Source: Sipunculus nudus
Taxonomy: Eukaryota; Annelida; Sipuncula; Golfingiida; Sipunculidae
NCBI GenBank assembly: GCA_026874595.1
Contig: CM049320.1
Coordinates: 19,725,714-19,789,713, forward strand
Length of the DNA stretch: 64,000 nucleotides
Reading direction: 5' to 3'
Notes under the pieces: generated by a model
Database searches by the model: none
The model's input: only the letters and a program-made list of their open reading frames with translations
What the model was told of the DNA's origin: nothing
Part shown: one piece after another, positions 13,351 to 24,165 of the stretch
How the letters are laid out: each line of letters opens with the position of its first letter
Position numbering within the stretch: the stretch's first letter is position 1
Position numbers and translations under genes: made by a program

Positions 13351-16300
13351 CGGTCACTCCCAGCAAGTACCACCCTGACCCTCTCCGACAACGAATCCTG
13401 ATACGATCACCCCAGGCAAGTAACGCCTTGACCCTCTCCGAGAATGAATCCTGATCCGGTCACTCCAGTTAAGTACCGCCTTGACACTCTCCCACAATGA
13501 ATCATGATCCGATCATCCTAGGCAAGTACTGCCCTGACCCTCTCCGACAATGATTCCTGATCCTGTCACCAAATGCGAGTACCGCTCTTACCCTCTCCTA
13601 CAATGAATCCTGATCCGATCACCCCAGGCAAGTACCGCTCTGACCCTCTCCGACAATGAATCCTGATTCGGTCACCCAGGCAAGTACTGCCCTGGCCGTG
13701 TGAGACAATGAATCCTGATCCGGTCACCCCAGCCAAGTACCGCGCTAACCCTCTCTGACAATGAATCCTGAACCGATAAGCCTAGGCAAATACCGCCCTG
13801 ACCTTCCCCTTGAATAAATCCTGATCCGGTCACCCAAGGCAAGTACCTCCCTAACCCTCTCCGACAATTATTTCTGATCCGATTACCCTAGGCAAGTACC
13901 GCCCTGACCCTCTCCGATAATGAATCCTGATCCAGTCACACCAGACAAGAACCGCCCTGACCCTCTCCGACAATTAATCCTGATCCGATTACCCTGGGCA
14001 AGTACCGCTCTGACCCTCTCCGATAATGTATCCTGATCCGATCACACCAGGCAAGTACCGCCCTGGCCCCCTGTAACAAAGAATCCTGATCGTGTCACAC
14101 CAGGCAAGCACCGCCCTGACCCATTCCGACAAGGAATTATGATCCGGTCACCCCAGGCAAGTACTGCCCTGACCCTTACCGACAATGATTCCTGATCCGG
14201 CCACCCCAGGCAAATACCGCTCTAACCCTCTCCTACAATGAATCCTGATCCGATCACCCCAGGCAAGTACTGCCCTGACCCTCACCGACAATGATTCCTG
14301 ATCCGGTCACCCCAGGCAAGTACCGCTCTAACCCTCTCCTACAATGAATCCTGATCCGATCACCCCAGGCAAGAACCGCTCTGACCCTCTCCAACAAGGA
14401 ATTATGATCCGGTATCCCAGGCAAGTACCGCCCTGTCCCTCCCCGACAATAAATCCTGAACCGATTAGCCCAGGCAAATACCATCCTGGCCCTTTCTAAC
14501 AATGATTCCTGATCCAATCACTCCAGGCAAGTACCGCCCTAGCCCTCTCCGAAAATGAATCCTGATCCGGTCAAACCAGGCAAGTAACGCTGTGACCCTC
14601 TCCGACAACGAACCCTGACCCGGTCACTCCTAGCAAGTACCACCCTGACCCTCTCCGACAACGAATCCTGATACGATCACCCCAGGCAAGTAACGCTCTG
14701 ACCCTCTCAAACAAGGAATTATGATCCGGTATCCCAGGCAAGTACCGCCCTGACCCTCACCGACAATGATTCCTGATCCGGTCACCCCAGGCAAGTACCG
14801 CTCTAACCCTCTCCTACAATGAATCCTGATCCGATCACCCGAGGCAAGCACCGCTCTGACCCTCTCCAACAAGGAATTATGATCCGGTATCCCAGGCAAG
14901 TACCGCCCTGGCCCTCCCCGACAATGAATCCTGAACCGATAAGCCCAGGCAAATACCACCCTGGCCCTCTCTGACAATGAATCCTGATCCGATCACTCCT
15001 GGCAAGTACCGCCCTGGCCCTCTCCGAAAATGAATCCTGATCCGGTCACACCAGGCAAGTAACGCTGTGACCCTCTCCGACAACGAATCCTTTCCCGGTC
15101 ACTCCCAGCAAGTACCACCCTGACCCTCTCCGACAACAAATCCTGATACGATCACCCCAGGCAAGGAACGCCCTGACCCTCTCCGAGAATGAATCCTGAT
15201 CCGGTCACTCCAGTTAAGTACCGCCCTGACTCTCTACTACAATGAATCCTAATCCGATCACCCCAGGCAAGTACTGCCCTGACCCTCTCCAACAAGGAAT
15301 TATGATCCGGTATCCCAGGCAAGTACCGCCCTGGCCCTCCCCGACAATAAATCCTGAACCGATTAGCCCAGGCAAATACCATCCTGGCCCTCTCTAACAA
15401 TGATTCCTGATCCGATCACTCCAGGCAAGTACCGCCCTGGCCCTCTCTGAAAATGAATCCTGATCCGGTCAAACCAGGCAAGTAACGCTGTGACCCTCTC
15501 CGACAACGAATCCTGACCCGGTCACTCCTAGCAAGTACCACCCTGACCCTCTCCGACAACGAATCCTGATACGATCACCCCAGGCAAGTAACGCTATGAC
15601 CCTCTCAAACAAGGAATTATGATCCGGTATCCCAGGCAAGTACCGCCCTGACCCTCTCCTACAAAGAATCCTGATCCGATCACCCCATGCAAGTACTGCC
15701 CTGACCCTCACCGACAATGATTCCTGATCCGGTCACCCCAGGCAAGTACCGCTCTAACCCTCTCCTACAATGAATCCTGATCCGATCACCCCAGGCAAGT
15801 ACCGCTCTGACCCTCTCCAACAAGGAATTATGATCCGGTATCCCAGGCAAGTACCGCCCTGGCCCTCCCCGACAATGAATCCTGAACCGATAAGCCCAGG
15901 CAAATACCACCCTGGCCCTCTCTGACAATGAATCCTGATCCGATCACTCCTGGCAAGTACCGCCCTGGCCCTCTCCGAAAATGAATCCTGATCCAGTCAC
16001 CCCAGGCAAGTACCGCCCTGACCCACTCCGACAACGAATCCTGACCCGGTCACTCCCAGCAAGTAACACCCTGACCCTCTCCGACAACGAATCCTGATAC
16101 GATCACCCCAGGCAAGGAACGCCCTTACCCTCTCCGAGAATGAATCCTGATCCGGTCACTCCAGTTAAGTACCGCCTTGACATTCTCCCACAATGAATTC
16201 TAATCCGATCATCCCAGGCAAGTACTCCCCTGACCCTCTCCGACAATGATTCCTGATCCGGTCACCAAAGGCGAGTACCGCTCTAACCCTCTCATACAAT

Positions 16301-16798
16301 GAATCGTGATCCGATCACCCCAGGCAAGTACCGCTCTGACCATCTCCGACAATGAATCCTGATCCGATCGCTCCAGGCAAGTACAGCCCTTGCCGTCTCC
16401 GACAATGAATCCCGATTCGGTCACCCAGGCAAGTACTGCCCTGGCCGTGTCCGACAATGAATCCTGATCCGGTCACCCCAGCCAAGTACCGCGCTAACCC
16501 TCTCCGACAATGAATCCTGAACCGATAAGCCTAGGCAAATACCGCCCTGACCCTCCCCTTGAATGAGTCCTGATCCTGTCACCCAAGGCAAGTACCGCCC
16601 TGACCCTCTCCGACAATTAATCCTGATCCGATTACCCTAGGCAAGTACCGCCCTGACCCTCTCGGACAATGAATCCTAAACCGATCACCCCAGCCAAGTA
16701 CCGCCCTGACCGTCTCCGACAATGAATCCTGATCCGATCACCCCAGGAAACATGTTCATTACATACATCAAAAAAAAATTATTAATACTAGCAGGGGT

Positions 16799-18577
16799 TT
16801 ACATTTGTTTCATATTCCATCTTTCTGTAGTGTAACAATGCTAACTTTAACGTTATTAACATTTACTATTTCATATTTCATCCTTAATGCATCAAATGAT
16901 ATTATGTGCTAGATTTCAGTATGTTTACTCAGTAGTTATATCCTGTACTAAAATACACATTCAGCTGGGAATTAACAAAGGTAATCTTTAACAGGTAATT
17001 TAATTTAAATGTTATATTCTAACTGAATAAGGTTAACTGTGATTGGATCTTTGTAGAAAATTGATATAAATTTCATGATTTCAAAAGGGATTGGAAAACT
17101 TTAAAAATTTAAAGTTGAAAGCGTTATCAGCTTGGAGACAAACGTGTCATGAAAAAAGATAATTAAAATACAATGCAGGTCATTGGATACTTATTTTTTC
17201 TGTCGGAGGCCATCGTCTCCCTTTATAAATGCCGGTTTAAATAAGTTTGTACATCTGCAGTGTTCGATTCCGGTTTCGGACTAAGTGATATAGCAGTAGC
17301 ACACGCTTCTTCTCATTGTCCCCCGCCGTCACCAAAAGCGTCATCGTCGGGGTACTTAAAAAATAGTGAGCGTCTATCCGTCTTTCTGTCCGCCCATCCA
17401 TCTGTCAGTATATCACAGATATACGGTTAACCCAATAACGTAAAACAAAGAATTAAAATACAGTCACGATAATTACACCATTGATGCATCTCAGGAAATA
17501 CTAGGTCAAGTTCGAAATGGATGACCCTGATGTATTTTTCCAAGGTCACCGAGACGATCATGCTAAAATGATGTTCACGAAATAACTTAAAAGGAATTAA
17601 AGGCAAAGTAACAAAACACTCAGCAAGGATACATTTTTCAAGACATCTGGGAAGATAATGCTAATCTCATGTTTTCACAGATTGAAAACAATTTAAGGCA
17701 AAGTCGCTTTACTGATAGCAACGGTAAACTCATGAAGGGCTAAGTTACGTTTGAATATTGATGACCTTGATTTATTTTGCAAGGTCACGTATTTCCGATC
17801 ATGCTTAAATGATTTTAACGCAATAACTTGGACAGAAATTCAGTCACAGTCACCAAACTCGCAGCACGGACACCTCATTAAAGGCTAGATAATGTGCGAA
17901 AATTGATCGCATTAATGCAGTTTTAGAGGTCACGGAGGCAATTTTGGCAAGTGATATTGACCGATATCAAATTTCATACAGGTATTCACAACCTTTTTCT
18001 CCAGCTTCTCCCAGAACAGGTGGGAGACATACCAGATCTGTTCCAAAGATCAACATTTTTCTTATTTTCTATGACATCTATCAGTAGCTAGCTTTCCCCA
18101 TTGTAAGTCCATACCATTGAAAGACCCCAAAAGCAGAATTGGATGAAACACGGCCGTGTGGCACTTCCTTCCCTGAAGCTGCAGAGCGCCAACCCTGGAC
18201 TGGGCCGACTGAGAACAAAATGTTGACGCCACTGCGGGTATATTAACTCCCGGTCGGTCCCGGTGTGGATTCCTGTACTCGACCCCTAAACGACAGAGGT
18301 CGATTCTACTTGTTGTTTTCACTTCAGCTTTAAAACATGGATATTTGCTCCTTGTAAAAAAAATATGTCTAAAGATCAATGATGATTTTCATTTAATCAT
18401 CTTTCTGAATACAATTTGCACCATATGGTCATGACTGATTTATTATTGACCTGTTTGGCACCTGGTATTTGTTTTGCATTGATTTTCAGGAATCTCAGTT
18501 TATTTTGACAAAGGGATGTCTCACACGTCCCGCGAAGTGCATTTAAAGTAATGAAAAAGTGCAGAAGAAAAATATAC
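16799..18577. repeat. Right copy of the ~1.8-kb direct repeat
   Basis: It begins 50 bases after the last satellite unit and follows the sequence of 1-1938 in the same orientation. Compared with the left copy it has lost about 110 bases at the point reading TATTATTGACCTGTTTGGCACC (near 18440-18460), a short piece near 17632, and scattered single bases. An open frame on the minus strand at 18062-18379 is frameshifted relative to its left counterpart at 1338-1637. This argues against a conserved protein. Confidence 0.9.
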
Positions 18578-18915
18578 GTGGGTACGGGCTAGTATGTCAT
18601 CTACACGAGATTTCGTCGAGGGCTGGTGCACTTAATAATTACATTTCAACTTTTTTTCGATGAATATTTTTAGTGTTACTCGAAAAGATAATACGCTATA
18701 CCTTTGTTATTTTATTTTTTATTCACAAACTTCGTCAGCAGAATCAAACACAAACGCAAACACATATATGTTCAAATCAATTAAACTACCCATAATATGT
18801 TTAATGAAAGTATCTAACCTCTGCAGTGTACTACAAATAAGCAAAGGGGAGAACTCAAGCTTCCTTCCATCAATATTTAAGTTGAACTGAATGTGTCCTC
18901 CAAATTCGAAATGAA
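18578..18915. repeat. Diverged direct repeat, copy 1 (with 20464-20965)
   Basis: It shares GTGGGTACGG-CTAGTAT, the TTTTTCGATGAA stretch, AATACGCTATAC, CAAACTTCGTCAGCAGAATC, CATAATATGTTT and CTTCCTTCCA-CAATATTT, in the same order, with the segment 1.9 kb downstream. The two are clearly diverged, and the downstream copy carries about 140 extra bases in the middle. Open frames in both are short and not shared in sequence, so no gene is called. Confidence 0.75.
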
Positions 18916-20463
18916 TACTATTTTTATGCTATATCAATCAACACCTAGTGGCCCATGGGCCATTAGTTCCCTTTAGTTTTCAGCGACGAATACAGGATCC
19001 CAGAAAAGACTGCCTCAACAACCTTTGCAAAGGTATACATATATGCGCAAAATGCCTTGTGTGACAGAAATCTCACAACCCTTGCATGCTCCCCTTTTAA
19101 TTTCGATTTTGGCCGTGCAGGTGTCTCGTATATTATAAATGAGCTAAATATATGTACAGCTCAACCAAATTAATTTTGCGGCTCTAGTGTTCAAACATTT
19201 AATGTCTGAACATATTATAGGATGACTACGGTTTGTATAGATTGATATGATTTAGACATGCCATTTATTCAATATATTTCGAAGTGCTTTAGTTGACCAC
19301 ATGTATTCTACTTTAAATGGCCCAAATGAAAATTGTTCTTCATCATCGGTAAAATGAATTTATAAGCTGATACCATCGACAATTTCAGACTCGTTCGGTT
19401 TAAACTTTGTCCCCCTGACCTGTTCATTCATCCCCCCCCCCCCCCCGCCCCGCAAGCGAGCGTCAAATCCAAACACTCATAACAGTACAGGCCAGTCGCC
19501 CATAACCAGTGCAAATTTACTATTGGGTTCGCGCAGACGCAGGCTTCTGTTAAAGACATAAACCAGTTTTTTTGCGGAAGGCGGCATAAACAAATTTATA
19601 AGACTTTGGTCATTCCTACGCCACGACATGCCACTAATCTGACAGAAAGGCTTCACTAATAGCGTGCTCATTCGCCTTTAGTGAATTATAACCAATAAAT
19701 TACATACGACAAAATTCGCTTTCAAGAGTTTATCATAAGTGATGATATGTTATATTAAAGCCTGCAAATAGAACCTCACAAGTAACCGACCGCTGATAAA
19801 AAAATAAACCTGCTCGGCCTCTGCCTGTAGTTTTGCAAACAATTAAGATGGTTAGTGGTTGATAAACCCGTGCCCGGTTTTAATGAACAGTGGTCACTTG
19901 GAATCGGACAACCGATCAGTGGTTAGGGATGGCAACGTATACAATTGGTGGTCATATAGGCTTCCTTTTTACAGATACAAAAACTGGATGCTGCCATTAA
20001 CACGATAAATATAGAGGACGCAGCGCAGTTAGTCCGACAAGGCCGGACGTCCAGGCATATGCTAAAGCTTGGCGACTCACACTGCTGCCGTTGTATATTT
20101 TTTAAGTAATTATATTTTCTATCATGTCAAACCTCTTTTTCAAAACTTTTTATCCCTTTTTCTGTCCAATACTTTTTAACTATAATATAAATATCATCTT
20201 CAAGATGCTGGAGTTTTATTTACCTAACAATTACAGGTTCTGGTCATAGCGACTTATATGAGAATGGTACTTCACTAGGCAAAGACTGCGATTAATTCAG
20301 TATTCGAAATAACTGGAAATATCATCTAAGTTCTCACATGCCTAGATTATTGACTCTCGGAAGAGGCCATCGTTGATAGAGAAAAAAGCCTATAAATGCA
20401 TGCCACGGCCGAGGAGATAAGCTAGAAAAAAAAAACAAATACATTTTCACGTGTCGGAAATCC
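18916..20463. other. No gene recognised; contains a 14-bp palindrome and a C15 tract
   Basis: The perfect palindrome TGGCCCATGGGCCA lies at 18949-18962. A run of 15 C is at 19432-19446. A minus-strand open frame of 64 codons near 19477-19671 has no recognisable domain. Nothing else can be supported. Confidence 0.6.
19432..19446. repeat. C15 mononucleotide tract
   Basis: Fifteen C followed by G and more C, outside any recognised element. Confidence 0.95.
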
Positions 20464-20965
20464 CGTGGGTACGGCTTAGTATCTCATCTAAACGACATTT
20501 CATCGAGTGCAGGTGCACTTTAGAGTTACATTTAAACGTTTTTCGATGAAACTCTTTATAGTAAGTGGAAAATACAATACGCTATACTTGTGTTATTTTA
20601 TTGTGTTTACCTTACAAACTTCGTCAGCAGAATCAGTCAGTCGTAAGCGAAAACACACATATGCTAGTATTAATTAAAATGCACAACTTTAAACAACAAA
20701 ATTATTTGACAAAAAGCCAGAGGGAAAGATATTTAAACCTTATGGAAAAAAGGAACACAATTGTGCATAGTCTGTGAAAACTCATAATGTCAGAGCTCCA
20801 TTTTAAAGACATTTAAGACAACATTCAGGCAAGTCATAATATGTTTCTTGAAAATCTCTTACCTCTTCATTGTTACTACAAACGAGCAAACGGGCGAATA
20901 CAACCTTCCTTCCACCAATATTTTTAAACTGCACTGAATGTGCCCTCCGAATTCTAAATTATTAC
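20464..20965. repeat. Diverged direct repeat, copy 2
   Basis: Partner of 18578-18915 in the same orientation. The middle section (about 20675-20830), including AAACAACAAAATTATTTGAC, is absent from copy 1, so either it was inserted here or lost there. A 70-codon plus-strand frame at 20565-20777 spans the boundary of this extra section and is not conserved in copy 1. Confidence 0.7.
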
Positions 20966-22860
20966 TATATATATAGTTAATAAATCATTACCCAGTGAAA
21001 AGAATATTAAAGCAAGGACGATAATTGGGCAGGGGTATAAAAGGATCACCGCGTATATAACCATCAGTCATTATTGGTGTGTGCTTTTAGTGCATAGCGT
21101 AATGGCGATTTATTACGTTCATGTCCGCACAATAATATTTAAAGACCCTTTTTGTTACAAAGTCAGGATAGCTGCTTTACAAAAATGTATACATAAATTC
21201 ATCTGATATCAAGAGAGAGAAACATTATACGTTGTTACGTATTTAAATCCGCTGACACAACATCCACCTCTGACAGATGTAAATATCGTATATAATATGG
21301 AGGTTAAGCGTTATGCATTTCATAAATATAGGATTAAATTATTCAGTGAGAAAACTTGTAAGAAATCATGAAGATTATTTACCTAATGTACTGAAATAAA
21401 AATCTATGAACCAGTTCGTCTGAGGGCATTTTCTTTTATATAAGTTTATGAAAAGTGGTTTAGTGCACTATGACAATGAGTAAATATTTTGTCAATAATA
21501 ATTTAGTCAGTCTCATTTATGATTCTTTGGTGTTATATTTCGCAGACAGTTGTTTGCTGTTAACTGTGGTTTTATTTGTGAGAAGAGTATCTTTCGGTCT
21601 TGTATCATATTCGTATTACGTTGTCCTTGTTGCAATCTTAAATGTTTAGGAGCTACGTTGATGGCAGTTTTGATCCACGTGTCTTGTATCATAAACTGGA
21701 CTTTGGTCCTTTAACTAGGCAGATGTCCTCATTAACCAGATATTAGGTCATGGGGGCCTAGAGTCTGCAAGCAAGAAGCCAAATCATGATTTTGACACCC
21801 AAAGAGTCAGGCGGGACACATATTGTATCTATTATGCCCAGAATCTTCTTACGCAACACGCAGGGAGGTTCTGGGCAAATTTTCTTGGAAACATAAGGCT
21901 CGGCCATGATGATCTACATTTTGCGAGCTTGTTGCCAAAAACATAATTTTAGGCGCCCAGAGAGTCAGATGAAGCACAAACTGTATTAATTTCGCCTAGA
22001 ATCTTCTATTGTGGCAATCAGGGAAGGCCTTGTTTATTGCCCTTGTAAACGTAAAATTAAGTCACAGGAACTAGCATGTCTCCGATCAGTCAAAGGGGTC
22101 TATTCGTATCCTAAGGTCTATTGATTAAAGGTAATCCCTTGAACCTAATTTTTTTGTTAGATAAGGAAGAGAACACCGATGCCATCGCAAACCGTTGTTC
22201 GATTTATTTATATCCATGGGGGGATGACCCCCAAAATATTCCAAACGTATTCAACAAGAACATCTGGCAGCACGTCAAACGAATCAGGGTTTTGAATAAG
22301 GCGCTTTAAATTGCAACTGAAGCACTTTCAGCACATAAGCAACCACTTCAGGTAACACGCTTTTTCCAACATAGATATGTACCAACAGTTAGAAAATAAA
22401 TATGCTGACACATTCGTCACAGAGGCATAATAAAAATTTCCTTAACAGGAATGACCTAGGGTGCACTTATATATAGCGATAATGAGCCAGAAATCACATG
22501 AATTATACAGACAAAATAATAGTTGAATATATGGTTGTCAGTTACTTTTTAATAAATTTCAACAACGAGTCTAATACACCAAGGATAAAGGAGTGTGTAT
22601 AATAATCCTCATTACTGTATTACTGAAACAGGTCTTATAGAAGCTCTCGTGGACACATGGTTGAGCTCGAATATATAACGATCATAATGTAGTTCATGTA
22701 ATTTAGACCATTCCAGTGCAGTACACTGTCGATAATAGTTTATCGTTAAGACCTAATCAAAAAGGAAACAGGTAATACAAACCGGCAAATCGCAGTACAC
22801 AGCCAATATTTGTTTATCATTTAGAAAAAATTTGTATTGTTCATCACAGCTTATATTTTA
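20966..22860. other. No gene recognised apart from a core promoter candidate
   Basis: This is AT-rich unique-looking sequence. The only notable element is the TATA/Inr pair described at 21036-21069. Open frames (for example 22121-22309) are short and have no recognisable domain. I see no repeat partner in the window. Confidence 0.55.
21036..21069 (+). promoter_or_regulatory. Candidate RNA polymerase II core promoter (TATA box plus Inr)
   Basis: TATAAAAG begins at 21036 in a locally G-rich context (GGGCAGGGGTATAAAAGG). The initiator-like TCAGTC lies at 21064-21069, which puts its A (+1) 30 bases after the first T of the TATA box, the canonical metazoan spacing. An ATG with G at -3 and G at +4 follows at 21102 and opens a frame of only 34 codons (stop at 21204-21206), which could be a first exon or chance. 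Each motif alone is common in AT-rich DNA. The spacing is what makes it worth listing. Confidence 0.35.
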
Positions 22861-23797
22861 AGTTTGTTTACATGATAGTCGTTTGATGTAGATATTAATA
22901 AGGCCCCGCGGAATCATAAGGTGTATATTTTGTTTATGGTAGCAACGGCACTCCCAGTAAAGTAGTCAAAATTAGTGGGGGCGTATAGGTTTAATAACAA
23001 TAAAGGTCGTTTATATATGCTTGGCATGTCATGATTTTGTCTCTTAGAAACAACTACTAGATCGTTACAAACAATAAGCATCCAATGTCTAACATTTGAG
23101 CAGTTGGACCCACTACCAAGAGTTTGTTTACATGATAGTCGTTTGATATAGATATTAATAAGGCCCCACGGGAACATAATGTGCGTATTATGTTTGTATT
23201 AGCAACGGCACTCCCAGTAAAAAAGTCGCCCTTTAAAACGTGCACAATTAGTGGGGGCGTATAGGATCAATAGTAACAAAGATTGTTTACATGTGCGGCC
23301 CGGTATGTCGTTATTTTGTCGCTTAGAGACAACTATTAAAACGTTACAAACAAGAAAAATTATAAGTCTGAATCTAAGCAGTTGCACTCACTGCCAAGAG
23401 TTTGTTTACATGTTATGTTGTTTGATATAGATATTAAAATTAATAAGGCCCCACGAGACCTTTATGTGTATGTTGTTTATGGTAGCAACGGCACTCCAGT
23501 AAAGTAGTCGCCCTTTAAAACGAGCACAATTGTGGGGGCACATAGGATCAATAGTAACAAAGATTGTTTACATGTGCGTGCCCGGCATGTCGTTATTTTC
23601 TCTCTTAGAGACAACCAATAAAACGTTACAAACAAGAAAGATTATAAGTCTGAATTTAAGCAGTTGCACTCACTGCCAAGAGTTTGTTTACATTTTATGT
23701 TATTTGATATAGATACAAATACAGACAACTACTTAAACGTTACAGTCAATAAGCATTCTATGTCTAACATTTAAGCAGTTGGACCCACTACCAAGAG
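22861..23797. repeat. Tandem repeat, units of 260-282 bp, about 3.4 copies
   Basis: The start AGTTTGTTTACATGxTAxTxG occurs at 22861, 23121, 23399 and 23681, giving periods of 260, 278 and 282. Each unit contains TTAATAAGGCCCCxCG, GTAGCAACGGCACTCC, a GTGGGGGCxxATAGG stretch and an end reading ACTxCCAAGAG. The fourth unit is cut to about 117 bases. Open frames on either strand follow the repeat and change between units, so none is called as a gene. Confidence 0.9.
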
Positions 23798-24165
23798 ATA
23801 TTAAGTGGACAAGAACTCAAGCTCTCGTGTCTGTATCATGTGTCATAATCCACCAAATCCTCGATTGAATCACAAACAGGCAAACTCTACAGTACAAAGG
23901 CGGCTTAAAAAATACATGACCCTTACCTCCTGCATGTGAATATCGCTGAATGCACAGTTCCTCTCATCAAGACAGTCTTGTCAATTGATATAAATGATGT
24001 TGATATGTTGTGCAAAAACAATTACTTTATTTAGCTATTGTGGCTTCTCTCGGTAAAAAAAAAATATCATATTAACTGACTAGACTCCAAATTACCGTCA
24101 ATTAATGAATAAATGAAACTTATTTACACTATAATAACATGGATTATGGTAGGTTACTGTCATCA
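23798..24165. other. No gene recognised; unique sequence before the segmental triplication
   Basis: This short AT-rich stretch ends where homology to the triplicated unit begins (GCAGAGCTTTTAAATGTC at 24166). It is therefore the original left flank of the triplicated segment. No feature can be supported in it. Confidence 0.6.

Larger units (their letters stand above)
3873..16748. repeat. 53-bp satellite array, about 243 units
   Basis: A unit of 53 bases repeats without interruption for 12.9 kb. It contains the nearly invariant core CCCCAGGCAAGTACCGCCCT followed by GACCCTCTCCGACAATGAAT and CCTGATCCGATCA. Occasional units are a base or two shorter or longer. Variants recur in fixed combinations (CAAGGAACG, CAGTTAAGTACC, ACAAGGAATTATGATCCGG, CCCCTTGAATAAATCC), giving higher-order repeats. 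Because 53 is not a multiple of three, minus-strand frames pass through all three registers every 159 bases. This yields many pseudo-open frames of 60-128 codons with a 53-residue period, mostly beginning at TTG rather than ATG. I read them as by-products of the repeat, not as genes. The left edge is degenerate. The right edge is abrupt, at CCCCAGGAAACATG. Confidence 0.97.

Noticed and set aside
3873-16748. Dozens of minus-strand open frames of 60-128 codons with a 53-residue period, as if encoding a repetitive Arg/Gly-rich protein
   Set aside because: They arise because the 53-base unit shifts register each time and meets a stop only in some units. Nearly all start at TTG, they overlap one another in different frames, and they end at variant units rather than at domain boundaries.
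3873-16748. CRISPR-like array
   Set aside because: There are no unique spacers: the whole 53-base unit repeats head to tail, the setting is eukaryotic, and there are no cas genes.
1-18577. The 1.8-kb direct repeats as LTRs of one element containing the satellite
   Set aside because: There are no TG...CA ends, primer site or polypurine tract next to them. 1939-3872 is present on one side only, and no retroelement proteins lie between.
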